This document shows, piece by piece, positions 45,401 through 57,100 of a stretch of DNA of 64,000 nt (position 1 is the stretch's first letter; every line of letters begins with the position of its first letter). The stretch is from contig JANTQA010000063.1 in the NCBI GenBank assembly GCA_027625915.1, forward strand, positions 7,273,501-7,337,500, in the 5' to 3' direction. The position numbers and the translations under genes were made by a program. The stretch is from Anaeramoeba flamelloides. Taxonomy: Eukaryota; Metamonada; Anaeramoebidae. The notes beneath the pieces are model-generated. The model was not told the origin of the DNA. It searched no databases and worked only from the letters and a program-made list of their open reading frames with translations.

Positions 45401-48400
45401 TTCCAGTCAAATGGGCCGAGTTTGTAATATATGAATTACATGTGCATAAAGGATTTGAATGAATATTAGAAGAAAAAATTTAATTTTCAAAATTTCATCT
45501 TTTAATTTTTTTTCACATTTAGCGCATTTTGCTTATTTTCTTTGATACATGATACATAATTATTTTGCAATTTTTTTTTTTTATTGCAAGATATATAGTC
45601 ATATGTAAAAACCTGTTATTCTAAGGTTATTGAAATAGTGAGAACGAGTTGTAAAGAAAATCAATATTTTGATTCTATTGGAATTTTATTTGTATCTTCA
45701 ATTGAAGATCAAAATGTGTCTTGTTGTTTTTCTCTTAGAGACCACAAATACAAACACACTTTGTTTGATGACTTGATTTCTAAAAGAAAAGTATGGGAAA
45801 TTAAGTGAAAATTGTTTCCTATTTATTATTCAAATATCAGTAGAAGTTCAAAACGAACAATCTTGTTTCTCCCAATTTGCCGCATCATAATCTTTAGTTT
45901 TTCATTTTTTAAGAAAATATATTGATTGATTGGATTTACTTCACACGTATATCAGTTATTAACCAACGATTTTATTACTTTTATTTATTCTTAAAAGTTC
46001 ATTTATAAAATAATTGACATTTGAAAAAAAATTTGGGCTAATTTGACAGAAAAAAAGTTAACTTTCATATTTAAACTTGTGTAATAAGAAATATCAGGAT
46101 CATAAATTGAAATTGGTTTGTCTCTTTTTGGCTGAGTGTTCCATTTTCGGAATGTTTCACATGATAACAAAAATGATATGAATTTGAGGCTACTTTTGAA
46201 GAAAACTTTTATGAAAATAAAATGAATTTCGATTGAAAATCTATTGAATTTTTTAATGAAATTTAATGAATCATCATTGAAATAGTCACTTGAAGTTACC
46301 AAGAAATTCCAAGGAAATTCTTTATTTAAAATTTTAAGGAATTAAATGAAAAATGTTAAAAATTTATTGGAAAAATATAATAAATTGAGTTTTTGTTTCA
46401 AAGAAAATATTTATTTTTTGATTGTTTATGTGAGAAAAAAGAAACACCGAAAAAAGAAAAAAGAAAATAAAAAAGAAACAAAGATAATCATTCAAATGTA
46501 TAAATAATACAGTTTCCAGATACAATCATCAAAAGGTTTTCTTAACCCTTTGTTTCCCATAAAATTTTCTTCTTGAAATACTCTATTCTTTTAAATTCTC
46601 GGATAACTTAATTGTTACCAGAGTAAAAAATATACACCCCCCTTACAAGATAAATAACTAAATCAATATTTATTTATTTTTTTTTTACTGAAAAAAAAAA
46701 AGTTTAATACACTTATCAGTTTTTGGTTAATTACTCAAGAAGACGAATACAAAACAATCATTTTTCCAAATTTGATTCTTATTTTTTATATAAAATTATA
46801 TAATAATCTTTTTATTATTATTATTATTATTATTATAAATAAGGATACTGCTGGTCAAGAAAAATTTGAATCGATAACAAAAATGTATTATCGAAATGCA
46901 AAAGCTGCAATTTTATGCTATGGTACGAATTTTTAACAGTTTTAAAAATAATTAAATAATTACAACTAAATTATACAAATATTTGTAAAAAAAATAAAAT
47001 CAAAAATTATTATTAGATTTGACTGTAAAAGCAAGTTTTGATAAAATTCAGTATTGGATTGATGAAATTAGAAACAACGAATCCAATTGTTTGGTATATT
47101 TAACCGGAACAAAAGGTAAGATTTTTTTTTTACAATTAACAGCCTAACAAAAAATAATAATAATGATTATTTATACAATTAAGGGTATTGAAATTAAAAA
47201 AAAAATAAATTGAAAATATTTTTTCTAAAATCATCAGAATCTCAAACAAATTTTATTTCTCAACCAGTTTCCTTAATTTCAAATAAAGCTTATATTATAA
47301 TATTTTCAGAAAATTAAAAACATCTGACAATAATATTTTTTAATAGTAAATTACAGTCACCTTAAAATAAATTACATGGACTCAATTTTTTTAATGATAA
47401 TTTGGATTTTCAACATTTTTTTCTTCTTCTTATTGACTTTTCTTAAGGGACTAGTAAACTAAAAAAAATCTTCAAGTAAATTTACTAACAAATTAAAAAA
47501 AATTTTACCCGTATCTTGGAATTGAAAAATAAAGTAAAAATCTGATTACTACAAGACCAGAACGTACTTTTAATGCTATTTTCAGAAATGAATTATTGTT
47601 TTTAAAAAGTTTGATCCATTTTTGAAAAGTTCAAAATTAAACATATTTCTGAATTATTTAAAAAAAAAATATTTACTTTGAAACAAGATTGAAATCTTAT
47701 TGCCTGTAAAGGAAGTGTACAAAAATACACTTTAAAAATTAAACCACTAAGTTCTATAATAACTAAGTTTAAAAAAATCTACTCAGATTTCAAAAAAAAT
47801 ACAATAATTATTTTAAACTTGAAAAAAATATAATTTTTTGATTCAAAGAACAGACCAAATCTATTTTTTCTAGGGATTGAACGAAAAAATCTGAAAAAAA
47901 GAACCAAAAAATCGAATTAAAAATTCTCCCGAAATACTTTTTTAAAACCTTGAAAATTCAACTTATAATCTAAAGAAATACTTTTTAATTTGATTATTTA
48001 TAATCAATAATTAATAACCCAATCTTAATTAATTCAGTAAGTCATTAATAACCCAATGATTAAATTTATCAAATAGACTTTACAATTATTTCTCAATTTT
48101 TTAAAGATTTTTCAACAAAAAAAAGAATTCAAATGCACATTTCTAATAAAAAAAAAAATATAGATATTATCAAATACCTGATTTTAATACAATCTGTTCC
48201 TTTTTTATACTCTTGATATTTGAAAAAATATATTAACAAGTCTTTTAAATTTCAAGAAATTTAATGAATATTTGTGAATAAAATAAATGTTCAAATTTTT
48301 TAGATCTTCAGGGATACAATAGTTGATTTATTTTTATTGTATTTTTAAAAGAAGATTAAAGTTTCAACGTTAATTGTTCATAAAGAATCTCAGAAATTAC

Positions 48401-51400
48401 TAAAAGTGATATTTCTTCAAAATTAAATTTTTTAACAAATTTTTATTTTTCAAATTTGATCCAAAAACGCAAAAAAAACGGATCAGATCTTTTGACTGAA
48501 AATTTCATTGGGAAAATGAAATCATTTAAAAATGATTATTCATTTCTCAAAAGTTGATAAATAAAGTTGCATATCGGGTTTAATTGTATCCTTATGTAAA
48601 TAATTACTCTATTACCTTTGAGAAAAAAAATAAATAAGAGTTACTCGTCCCTTAAAAGGTATAATCAAAAACGGAAAAAGCAAAAGCAAAAAATTAAAAT
48701 AAAAACAAGAAGAAGAAAAAGAAAAGAAAAGAAAAAATAAGAAAAAGAGTTTATAAGAAGCAATTGGTAAAATATCAAAAAAAAAAAAAAAACAAACAAT
48801 GCTATCTTTAATTAAGGACTTCCCAAAATCACAGTCACGATACTTTTGGTTGATTGAATAATTTGATAATTGATCATGAATGTTCATTTGGAGATCGTTA
48901 TTTAATTGTTGTTATTTCTTTTTTTTTTGATCTCATTTGATTTAAACCTTTGGTCATTTTTAGCCTTTGCTTTTTCGTTTTTATTTTCAAATTACTCATA
49001 CTTTGGTGTTTCAGTGTTACATTATTAGCAAGTAACCACTTGATCTTTTTCCTTTGTAACTCTTCTTCCTAATATAAAGAAGATTCAGCTAGGGAAAAAA
49101 TGGAAAAAAAAAAAAATCTTATTTACTCAGATTTTCAAAGAAATACCAAATTAGAACCATCCACTAATTGAAATGTTTAACAATTGTTTATAAATTACAA
49201 TACCCCATAAAAAAAATAATAAATAATTATCAATGCTACTAAATTATCGATGTGTTAAAAATTTTGGAGAGAGTAAAACAAAAAAAAATGTATCGGAAAA
49301 TTTGTTGAAATTCTATTAATAAATATTCATCGATCAAATGGTTAGGTACCATCAACTAATTTTATTTGAGGTCTTCCATTTTGTACAACTCAAACTTTAT
49401 CCTAATATCAATTATTCGAAAAAAATTTTTGATCTAACAAAACAAGTTTAGGTAATCCAAAAAATGAAATGAAAACAAAAAAACTAAAAGATGAAAAAAT
49501 GATTTTCATATTTTTCAAAAATCAAAATTATTTCCAATTTGAATAAAATTGTATTATTATGATTCTTTGAACCGTTTTAACTGTGTGGAAAATTTTGAAT
49601 TTTAGTTTATTTGAACTTGACTTGATTAAAATCCTAATATTTGAAATTATATAAAACTTTTCTTTATTTTTTGGAACAATTATTATCGAACTAAACTTTT
49701 TTTCAGTCAAAGGGGAATCCAAAAAAAAACATTTTTTTCAAATATCAATTATTTTATATAAATGAACTTTGAAGAACAAATAAGAAATAAGCAGAATAAT
49801 ACACACCAAAGAATTGTTGATATATCTCTGAAAGAAAACTAATTAATCAATAAATTTTCTTAAAAATTGAAAAACTCAAATTCTTAGGGATAACCCCATT
49901 GAGAAAAAAAACATTGTTCGTTTTGAACTTCGACTGGTATTTGAATAATAAATATGAAAACAATTTTCACTTCATTTTCCATACTTTTCTTTTAGAAATC
50001 AAGTCCCTAAACGAAGTGTGTTGGTATTTGTGATCTCTATTTGAAAAAGGAAATGAAAATGAATTGAAAATTTTCACATTTTTTATTCAGATATCAAGAT
50101 CAAAGATTGAATAAAATTTCAATAGAAATCAATATGATTTCTCAACATTAATTTTCACATGGTTTCAATAACCTTAGAATAACACGTTTTTACCAAGTAA
50201 ATATTGATCTTGCAATCAAAAAAAATTTTGCAACTGAATTATGTTTTAAAAAAAAATCGAAAAAAAAAAACAAAAATGTGTAAAAATGATTTCAATGTTG
50301 AAATTTCCAAAATAAAATTTTTCTTCTAATATCCATGCAAACCCTTTAAACACATGTATTTCACCTATTACAACTAGACACCTATGACTGAAAAATAGTT
50401 TACTTGAAAATTATTTTTTAAATTGTTTTTATGACAAAGTATCGGATTTTTATTTATTATTGTTTTTTTTTTCAATAATTATTATCTCATTGGTACCATT
50501 CTTCAATTTTATTAATTATTCATTGAACTGTTTTATAGAATTTGATGACAGTTTAAAAATATGAAATAAATTTAATTATATTACTTTCAAATTTAAAGTG
50601 AGAGATTGAAAAAATATCTTTAACAAATTCCTATTTTTTAACTCTTTTCCAATAATTATATCACATTTAAAAATGAAAAACCAATATTTTTTTAACAAAA
50701 AAATTGTATTGAATTTTTTTTTTTAAAAATCAGAAAATATTTTATCTTTCAGTATATTTATCTCTTTTGATATACTTTAGTAATTTAATTTTTATTTTTT
50801 TTGAAAAAATACAAAGTAATAAAAAAAAAAAAGGGGACGAAATTTTTGGAATAACGGTTCTCATATTATTATGACTCTGAAATTGTTGAAAAATAGTTTT
50901 TATTTTTTTTCCTTTAATTTTTTCTTTTTTCAAAATTTGAAAATTATAAACAATTTATATCATTAAACTTAAAAATTAATTTGCTTCATAGATCTGTTTT
51001 TAACTTCAAAAAAGATTATTTAACAGCGTCTTTAAAAAATAATAAGAATTTGGATTCAAAAATAATGTTCTAATACTACTGTGGATATTAGTAATATAAT
51101 TATTACAATGTATTGTTGTTATTATTTTATTTGATTTAAAATTAACATTCATATTCCTCAAAAAAAAAACAAAAAAACATTCTATATTATTTTCATTTAT
51201 ATATCTCTTTAATGGCATATTATTGTTCTTTAATAATAAAACAGTTGATTTAGTAACCGATGAAAATATTGAACGCGTTCCAAAAGAAACAATTGAAAAT
51301 TATGCAAAGAAATTAGAAGTGAAAACTTTTGAAACAAGTGCAAAAAATAATATTGGAATTGATGAATTATTTATGGAAATTGCAAAGGATTATTTAGAAA

Positions 51401-51504
51401 ACATTGTAGTCAACAATTCGAGTGATAGTGAAACTTTAAAAGATATTAATCCAGATTATGAAATTGATGAATTTGATGTTCCCAAACAAAATGGATGCTG
51501 TTAA
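39420..51504 (+). CDS. Rab24-like small GTPase (five exons)
   Basis: Exons 39420-39533, 39628-39696, 46844-46922, 47017-47115 and 51245-51504 give 206 codons plus TAA, all with GT-AG introns and agreeing phases. G boxes: GNSFVGKSS (14-22), switch-I TIGV (39-42), DTAGQE (62-67), TKVD (119-122) and SAK (152-154). The protein ends in Asn-Gly-Cys-Cys, a double-cysteine geranylgeranylation site, so it should be membrane attached. Placement near Rab24 rests on VDFKILLLG at the N terminus, GVW before DTAG, YYRNAKAAILCYDLT, and above all the T-K-x-D box in place of N-K-x-D; Rab24 has this variant and is linked to autophagy. Unlike mammalian Rab24 it keeps Gln66. Introns 2 (7.1 kb) and 4 (4.1 kb) contain mobile elements. 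AATAAA lies 4 bp past the stop. Confidence 0.88.
40205..41070 (+). repeat. Dispersed repeat B, copy B2 (carries D1)
   Basis: Homologous to B1 (27455-28075) along its length apart from the 260-bp D1 insertion. It lies inside the family C copy C3, giving three levels of nesting. Confidence 0.65.
40412..40671. mobile_element. Family D MITE, copy D1, TTA target-site duplication
   Basis: The element starts ccctaataaa and ends ttattaggg, with further inverted complementarity built from repeated ttataacat / atgttataa units. TTA flanks both ends (40409-40411, 40672-40674). Repeat B1 has a single TTA with no insertion. TIRs with a 3-bp TTA duplication are characteristic of PIF/Harbinger-type Tourist MITEs. 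It has no coding capacity. Confidence 0.75.
42310..42534. mobile_element. Family C MITE, copy C2
   Basis: A 225-bp copy with ends TActattcgttgcaaaataa and ttttacaattaacagTA. Terminal arms include caaaattttcattcatcttt and its complement aagctgaaggaaaatttt. It is the uninterrupted relative of C3 and lies in intron 2 of the Rab24-like gene. Confidence 0.6.
42880..42990 (+). repeat. Diverged relative of the 38.2-kb hairpin arm
   Basis: About 110 bp resemble the arm at 38225-38330: tcctcttgtatatggtatgtgcgac aligns with the segment before the shared, exact ttattttggttcttagct; cgatc, agtatg and gtagtt pieces follow in order. It is single, not inverted. Confidence 0.45.
43284..43542. mobile_element. 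Family D MITE, copy D2
   Basis: A 259-bp element, essentially D1 in reverse orientation: cactaataaaa at the left, gattaggg at the right, with the same chain of ttataacatgttataa units and the gaaaaaatcatcatttaaaa segment. The target duplication is not clear, probably because the ends have changed. Confidence 0.65.
45394..46058 (-). mobile_element. Family A non-autonomous element, copy A4
   Basis: A 665-bp copy in the same orientation as A3. The left end is TA aactattttccagtcaaat and the right end is atttgacagaaaaaaagt TA. It shares gaccacaaatacaaacacac, tttgtttgatgacttgattt and tattattcaaatatcagta with the other copies. It lies in Rab24-like intron 2. Confidence 0.65.
48660..49110 (-). repeat. 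Dispersed repeat F, copy F2
   Basis: Reverse-complement partner of F1 in SEC23 intron 2, with gatctccaa/ttggagatc, tttgataattgatcatgaat and ttagcaagtaaccacttgat as landmarks. Confidence 0.6.
49694..50400 (+). mobile_element. Family A non-autonomous element, copy A2
   Basis: A 707-bp copy parallel to A1, bounded by TA at 49692-49693 and 50401-50402. Its ends are aactttttttcagtcaaagg and ctatgactgaaaaatagtt. It is collinear with A1 along its whole length, for example aagaacaaataagaaataag and cagaataatacacaccaaag. Confidence 0.75.
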
Positions 51505-52255
51505 AAAAATAAATTATTTTTTTTACACTTAATTTTTAAATGTTATTATCATTCTTTTCTTTTATTTCTCATTTGATGTTATATATCAATAAGAAAATTT
51601 AATTTAATTGACAAAAAAAAAATTTACAATAAAGTAAAAATTTATAGTTTTATTATTATTATTGAAGAAGTGTAAATTACACTCTAGTTGCCCTTATACT
51701 TAAATTTCCTTTCAGAAATTTAAGCGTAAAATCATAGATTTCACGATTATTAATCAATGAAAATAATAATAAACTGTTATGGTTTAAAAATTAATTCATA
51801 GAGGTTTTTTTTATTTAATTTATTCAGAAATATTAATCTATTATTTTCATAGGAAGGACATACCCACAAAAAAATGATCAATATTTTCTATAACTTCCTT
51901 TTTGTTTGTATTTTTAAACATAAAGGACAAAATTTATTTGAATTTTTATTAATTACATAGTAATATCTGTTTAAGCAATTGGTAAATGTTCTAAATTTTA
52001 GGATTGTTGAGCTTGATGGATAGCTTAGATATTTTTTGAGTTGTAAATAATGAATTTTGGTTTCTTAATATTGTGAAGTATTTTTTCACTTTCCAGCTCT
52101 TGGAATTCAATAATTCATTATATGTGTATTTATAGATTTCCTTTTTTAATTCAATTATATGTTTTGAATTCCAGTTAATTTTATTGTTGGTTCGTTGATT
52201 AAATTTTATTAATTTTTCTAAAAAAAGGAAGAGATAAATTTTTTTAATTTTTTTT

Positions 52256-52744
52256 TTAAATTTGAATTTTTTTTTTATTTACTGAAATTACCATATTTTC
52301 AATTTTAAATTCTGTTTTATAAATAAGAATTGGTGTATTTCTGTTTATTTTGCATATTTCAGTAATGGCTGTATTAATCCAAGAATTTAAATAATTTAAA
52401 GTTTTTATTTCATAATTAAAAATTTCTAATCCATATGTTAATTGACTGAATATAAAAGATTTAAATAATCTGATTTTCAAATTATTAATGAGGGAATTGT
52501 TATTAAATAATTGTTTACAGTTATTAAATGTTTCTTTAGCTTTTTTTAAATTATAAACTATATGTGAAATTTTATCCAAATAGATACCTAAATATTTAAT
52601 CTTTTTTAAATCTTTTGAAATAACTGTTTTTTCTTTATTTGGTTTTAATCCAAATTGAATTATAATTTCATATATTGAATTTAATTTTTGATTTAAATGA
52701 TGTTTATCCCCTTTTATAATTAAGATTAAATCATCTGCAAACAT
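52256..52744 (-). pseudogene. LINE reverse transcriptase, C-terminal part with FADD box
   Basis: A 163-codon open stretch beginning at the FADD catalytic box (the YxDD position of reverse transcriptases) and including NKEKTVISKDLKKIKYLGIYLD, the typical LGI(Y/X)L strand after the active site. It is separated by a frameshift from the QGDPLSP part just upstream, so no complete domain can be translated. Confidence 0.75.
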
Positions 52745-53121
52745 TTGACAATGGTCTGTTAAAGATATTATTTTTAATAAAAAGAAAATGTGAAATTAGA
52801 GCAAATAAAATAGGCGACAATGGGTCTCCTTGAAATATACCTAGCCCTTCTCCTTGATAATATTTTATTAAAAAAATTTTGAATAATTTTATTTAAAATA
52901 AATTTTTTTATTGTTTTTCTAATTATTTTAAAACTGATTGAATCAAAACATTTTTGCTATATCAATCATAATAATATAAGTTTTATTATTTTCATTTTCA
53001 TTATTTGATTTTTATATTATTATAAGTATTTAAGAAATTTAAAACTGCAATTCGAGTATCATATTGTTTTCGAAATCCAAACTGTGATTTGTGAATAAAT
53101 TCCCAACAAGGTTCAATTAGT

Positions 53122-54124
53122 TTATATAACATTTTTAAGAAATAATCTTGGTAAACTTTGATTAATTGAAATTGGTCGATAATTCAAAGCTACCCCCTCA
53201 TTTCCTTTTTTATGTATAAATAAAATTGATGTTTTTTTAATATATTCAATATTATTCTTATTAAGAATAAATAGCCAATTATTAAATATATTATGAATTG
53301 CAATTAAATATTTATCATAATTTTTATTTTCAATTTGTTCAAGATTTGAAATGATTTCATCATTACAAATATATTTTAAATTCTCAATTTTTTGAAATCC
53401 TTTAACTGATTTATTTTCTAAATTTTTGATTGTGTTTTTAATATTTTGAATTGGAAAAAAATTATCAATTTTAAAATTTTTTAAATTTTTTATATAATTT
53501 AAAATATTTTTACTTGGTTCAATTGAATTGTTTTTAATATAACCAAAATATTCATCAATCATGTTTTGATTATTTAAAATCATTTTCATTTTTTTTAGAC
53601 CTTATATAATTAATTTTTTTCCAAATATTTTTGTTTTCCATATATTCTAAGTTTATTTCATCAATAAATTTATTCCAAGCTTCTTTCTTTATTTTTTTGA
53701 TTCGATTAATCAAATTTGGGTTAGACAAAATATTTTTAATTAATGGTGCAATTTTATGGTCATTTTTATTTTCTTTATAAATTATATCTGTATATTTAAT
53801 AAATTTAGTTTTAAATTTTGTTAGAGTATTTGTATTTAAAATGAATTTTTTTTCTTTAAAATAATGAGTAAATTTATTTTGATAACTATTATTTGTTATA
53901 ATTTTATATTTTTTCTTAATATTCCACTCTGAATTAATATTGATATTATTAATAATCATTTTGTGATCTGACAGATTGTTTTCTATTGATTTTGATATTT
54001 TGAGAATTTTTTGATTTTTAAAGTTAATTAAGATATGGTCAATATTATTATTTCTACTATTTATGGAATTAGAAAGGATTTTAAAATTTTTTAATATTAT
54101 CTTTTTTTTAATTTCATTATCCGT
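53122..54124 (-). pseudogene. LINE endonuclease end, linker and start of reverse transcriptase
   Basis: Two overlapping frames. The first (54124 to 53570) contains the endonuclease C-terminal motif DHILI and SDHKMI and a Lys/Asn-rich linker ending in RSKKNENDFK. The second (53589 to 53122) continues with an RT start, IHKKGNEGVALNYRPIS. They are offset by one base in an A-rich run near 53590, a simple indel. A further shift lies near 53150, before QFGFRKQYDTRIAVLNF. The element is cut off inside the endonuclease at its 5' end. Confidence 0.7.
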
Positions 54125-54140
54125 AATTTATAGTTTTATT

Positions 54141-57100
54141 CTTAACAATAATTATAAAACAAATATTCTCTTTTTATTATTTTATATTTTTGCAAATATA
54201 AAAAAAAATCAATATAAGTAAATTATATGAGAAATACTAAATTCAAGATACTAACAAAATGAAAGTTTTTAATAATTATTAATCATTTCCATACTCTATA
54301 AAAAAAAATAAATTAATACAATCAAAAATATAAACTAGTTTTCAAAAATGTTGACTCCGTTCAGAATGACATGAAAGTTGTTTTGAGGGATTATTCCAGT
54401 ATTCTTATCAAAAAAATATTTTCAAATTTTTGAATGAGATTCATTTTTTCTTGTTTTGCAAATTTTTGTTTACTTTTTCAAAATCCATTTTTCTGATTTT
54501 GTCAATTTTTGATTTCTTTGTACTTTTCTTTTTTCTAATTTTTCTAATTTTATTTTTTTTATTTTTTTTTTTTTTTTTTTTAATTATTTTTTGAAATTTT
54601 CAACTTTTTTTAAGATAAAGTTGAAGAAAAAAAAAATGACTTAAAAAACCAAATAATAATAATAAAAAAATTAGAGTATGTAATGTCATTTAAAATGAAG
54701 ATAATATTCATCAAAGAATCTTCATGGTATCATTTTTTTTTTTTTTCATTTAAAGGTTAGTAATAGAAAAATGTGTAATTCTCTTTTAAAAAATTAGGAT
54801 TTTATTTTTTTAAAGATTTTATTCAATTTTTAATTTAAATTTTTAAAATATCAGGTTTTTAATATGCTTAGAATAATTTAAAAGTGAATTATTAATCAGA
54901 TTTAAAAATTTTTTTTTCTAGAAGAATGATGAATACAATTTTTTTTATCAATTTATTATTTACGGTCAGTCGCAATTTTTTTAATCAAGTGTATTTATGT
55001 AAAGATTCAATTTTCACTAATTTTTTGATAAAGTTTATAAAAAAAAAGTATTAAAAATTGGTACAATCTCGGCACAAATATTGATTGAACAAAGCTATAT
55101 TTTCTTAAATACTTGATAATTGTTCTTTTTTTTTTTAATTTTTAAAAACTCAAGTTTAACTCTCGACCCCTCACTAGAATAAAGATAATAGATTGTAAAT
55201 TGATATTTTATTCTGAAAAATTAATGAAAATTAAAACAAAACAAAGAAAAAGGACTCAATAAGTTGAAAAATGAAAAGTATTCCAAAAGTGAAATACAAT
55301 AAATTGTCTGTTTTTTTTTTTCATTTATTGTATTACATAAGGAAATTTGAATTAATTTACATTTTTGAAAATCAATTTTGTAAATAAACCTTAGATATTT
55401 AGTTTAACTTTTTATAGAAAATGTTTATTTGTAGTTGGACCATCTGAAAAAGTTTTTATGTTAATTTAATTTTTTTCTATTGAGGTCTTATCAATCTTTT
55501 TTTTTGTTAATTAAATTTTTTTATATTCGGATTCTATAAAATTTTTGTTTATTATTTAATGAGTTTGAAATATGTATGCTACGAAAGTTTTTTTTTTTTG
55601 TTTTTTGAATTTTTTCAACTTAAGGAAGTGTAATTTCACAATATAATTTTGAGTAAAACGTACTCCTTGGGTATGAAGTAAATTCCTGACAAGTGTATGG
55701 ATTCTTACGAATACTAATTATTTTTACATAAATATATTTGTTTTTCATTTTTTGTTCTTATTATAAAATCTGCAACAATTAAATATAATTTTTCCAATTC
55801 CTATTTTAATAACAATATCACCACATGTGCATTTTATGTAAATAAAAAAAATAATGAAATATCGGTATTTTTTCTTAACCCAGTAGTATTTTTTAAAAAC
55901 AAAATGAAATATTTTTTAGATCTGAATTACTTTTTTTGTATTTTGTGCTTTCACTTATGAAATGGATCAGTTGACATCATTGAAATCAATTTATCAATTG
56001 ATTTGAGTTTATTTTTTGAAATTCAAAATTCACATTTTTTCAATATAAGAATAAAAAAAGTAACCAATTATTCTTATTCACAATTAAGTTAATTCTTGAA
56101 TAAGGCAAAACTTATTATTCCTCTTAGGTTGGTAAGTATTGATTTTGTATTAGTTTGTTTTTTATTTTATTTTTATTCTAAAATATCAATATTACAATAC
56201 AAGCCCCAGCCCCAAAAATAATTAAGGTATAGGCGATGAAATAAATGAAATTTTGATCAAAGTTTTATAAATATTTATCAATGAAATTCAGATCTATTAA
56301 TCATGATTTTTTTATTCTTTAAATTTTGAAAAAAGTATTTTTCTTGTTTTCAAAAAAAAATTACCAAAAAATTTCCAAAAAAAAAAAAATTGTGTAACAA
56401 ACTGTTTGGTCTTATTCACAAAAATCCTTCTAACATTTTAAATCATTTTGAAATAAAAAAATTGATTTTAAATTTTGAGAATAAAATTACCTAATTCCCA
56501 AATATGTTTTGAAGAAAATTTTATTTTTAAAAATTAAAATTTCATCATAGAATAAAAACACAATTTGTAAAATTTGTAAATGACTTTAAAAATTTAATTG
56601 TTATAACTATCATTATGAAAGTAATAAAAATATTTTTCAATATTTTTATAAAATGAATTTTTTGGTTAACTCTAAGAATTAAATCAAAAAAGAATAAAGT
56701 GTTTTTTAAATCATATTCCTGGCAACAAATACTTGGTATTATTTAATAATGATGGAAATGGGAATAAAAACAGGGTAAAAAATTTTAAAATCTAAGAAAT
56801 AAAATCAATTTAATAGTTTTCTCCCTTTTTAAAAAATCGAAAAAAAAAATTGATCTCACTAAAAAAAAATATCTTTTTCAGAGGGTTCTTAGTCAATCAG
56901 ACTTTTTTGATACAAGGCATAAACAAAATTTAAAAAAAAATATATCACCAATAAAATATTTCTAAAATTTTACCCAATAATTGTCGATAAACGATCCCTT
57001 AATTGAGTATTAACTATCAAAATACATAGTAATTGTTTTTTATTTGTTCATTAATAATAATTTAATGATGTATTGGTTCGTAATTTAAGGAAAACCATTC

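Larger units (their letters stand above)
39697..46843 (+). other. Rab24-like gene, intron 2 (7.1 kb)
   Basis: The donor tgg|gtatgt and acceptor aataag|gat split the codons before DTAGQE in phase 0. The intron holds a nested stack (family C, then repeat B, then element D1) at 40132-41335, a diverged relative of the 38.2-kb hairpin arm (42880-42990), C2, D2 and A4, and ends in an (ATT)n tract. Outside these no gene is seen; 44000-45360 is plain AT-rich sequence. Confidence 0.8.
47116..51244 (+). other. Rab24-like gene, intron 4 (4.1 kb)
   Basis: The donor aaaag|gtaag and acceptor aaacag|tt split the codon for Val121 in phase 1, between TK and D of the guanine-specificity box. It contains repeat F2 and family A copy A2. 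The rest (about 47150-48640 and 50410-51240) shows no genes. Confidence 0.8.
51655..54124 (-). mobile_element. 5'-truncated LINE (non-LTR retrotransposon)
   Basis: A 2470-bp insertion on the minus strand, flanked by the 16-bp duplication aatttatagttttatt (51639-51654 and 54125-54140) and ending at its 3' side in an (AAT)n tail. In transcript order it encodes the end of an apurinic-type endonuclease (IDHILI, LSDHKMI), a linker, a reverse transcriptase (ALNYRPISINQSLPRLF; QFGFRKQYDTRIAVLNF; GIFQGDPLSPILFAL at about 52812-52840; FADDLILI near 52740) and a Cys/His tail (CPLC at 51919-51930, DHFF, CPSYE). Several frameshifts make it inactive. Its 3' end recurs at 10112, 17105 and 21185. It inserted 150 bp past the Rab24-like stop codon, in the likely 3' flank of that gene. 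The clade was not determined. Confidence 0.88.

Noticed and set aside
48612-48887. Minus-strand frame beginning MNIHDQLSNYS
   Set aside because: It lies inside repeat F; the F1 copy in SEC23 intron 2 breaks the frame, so it is not coding.
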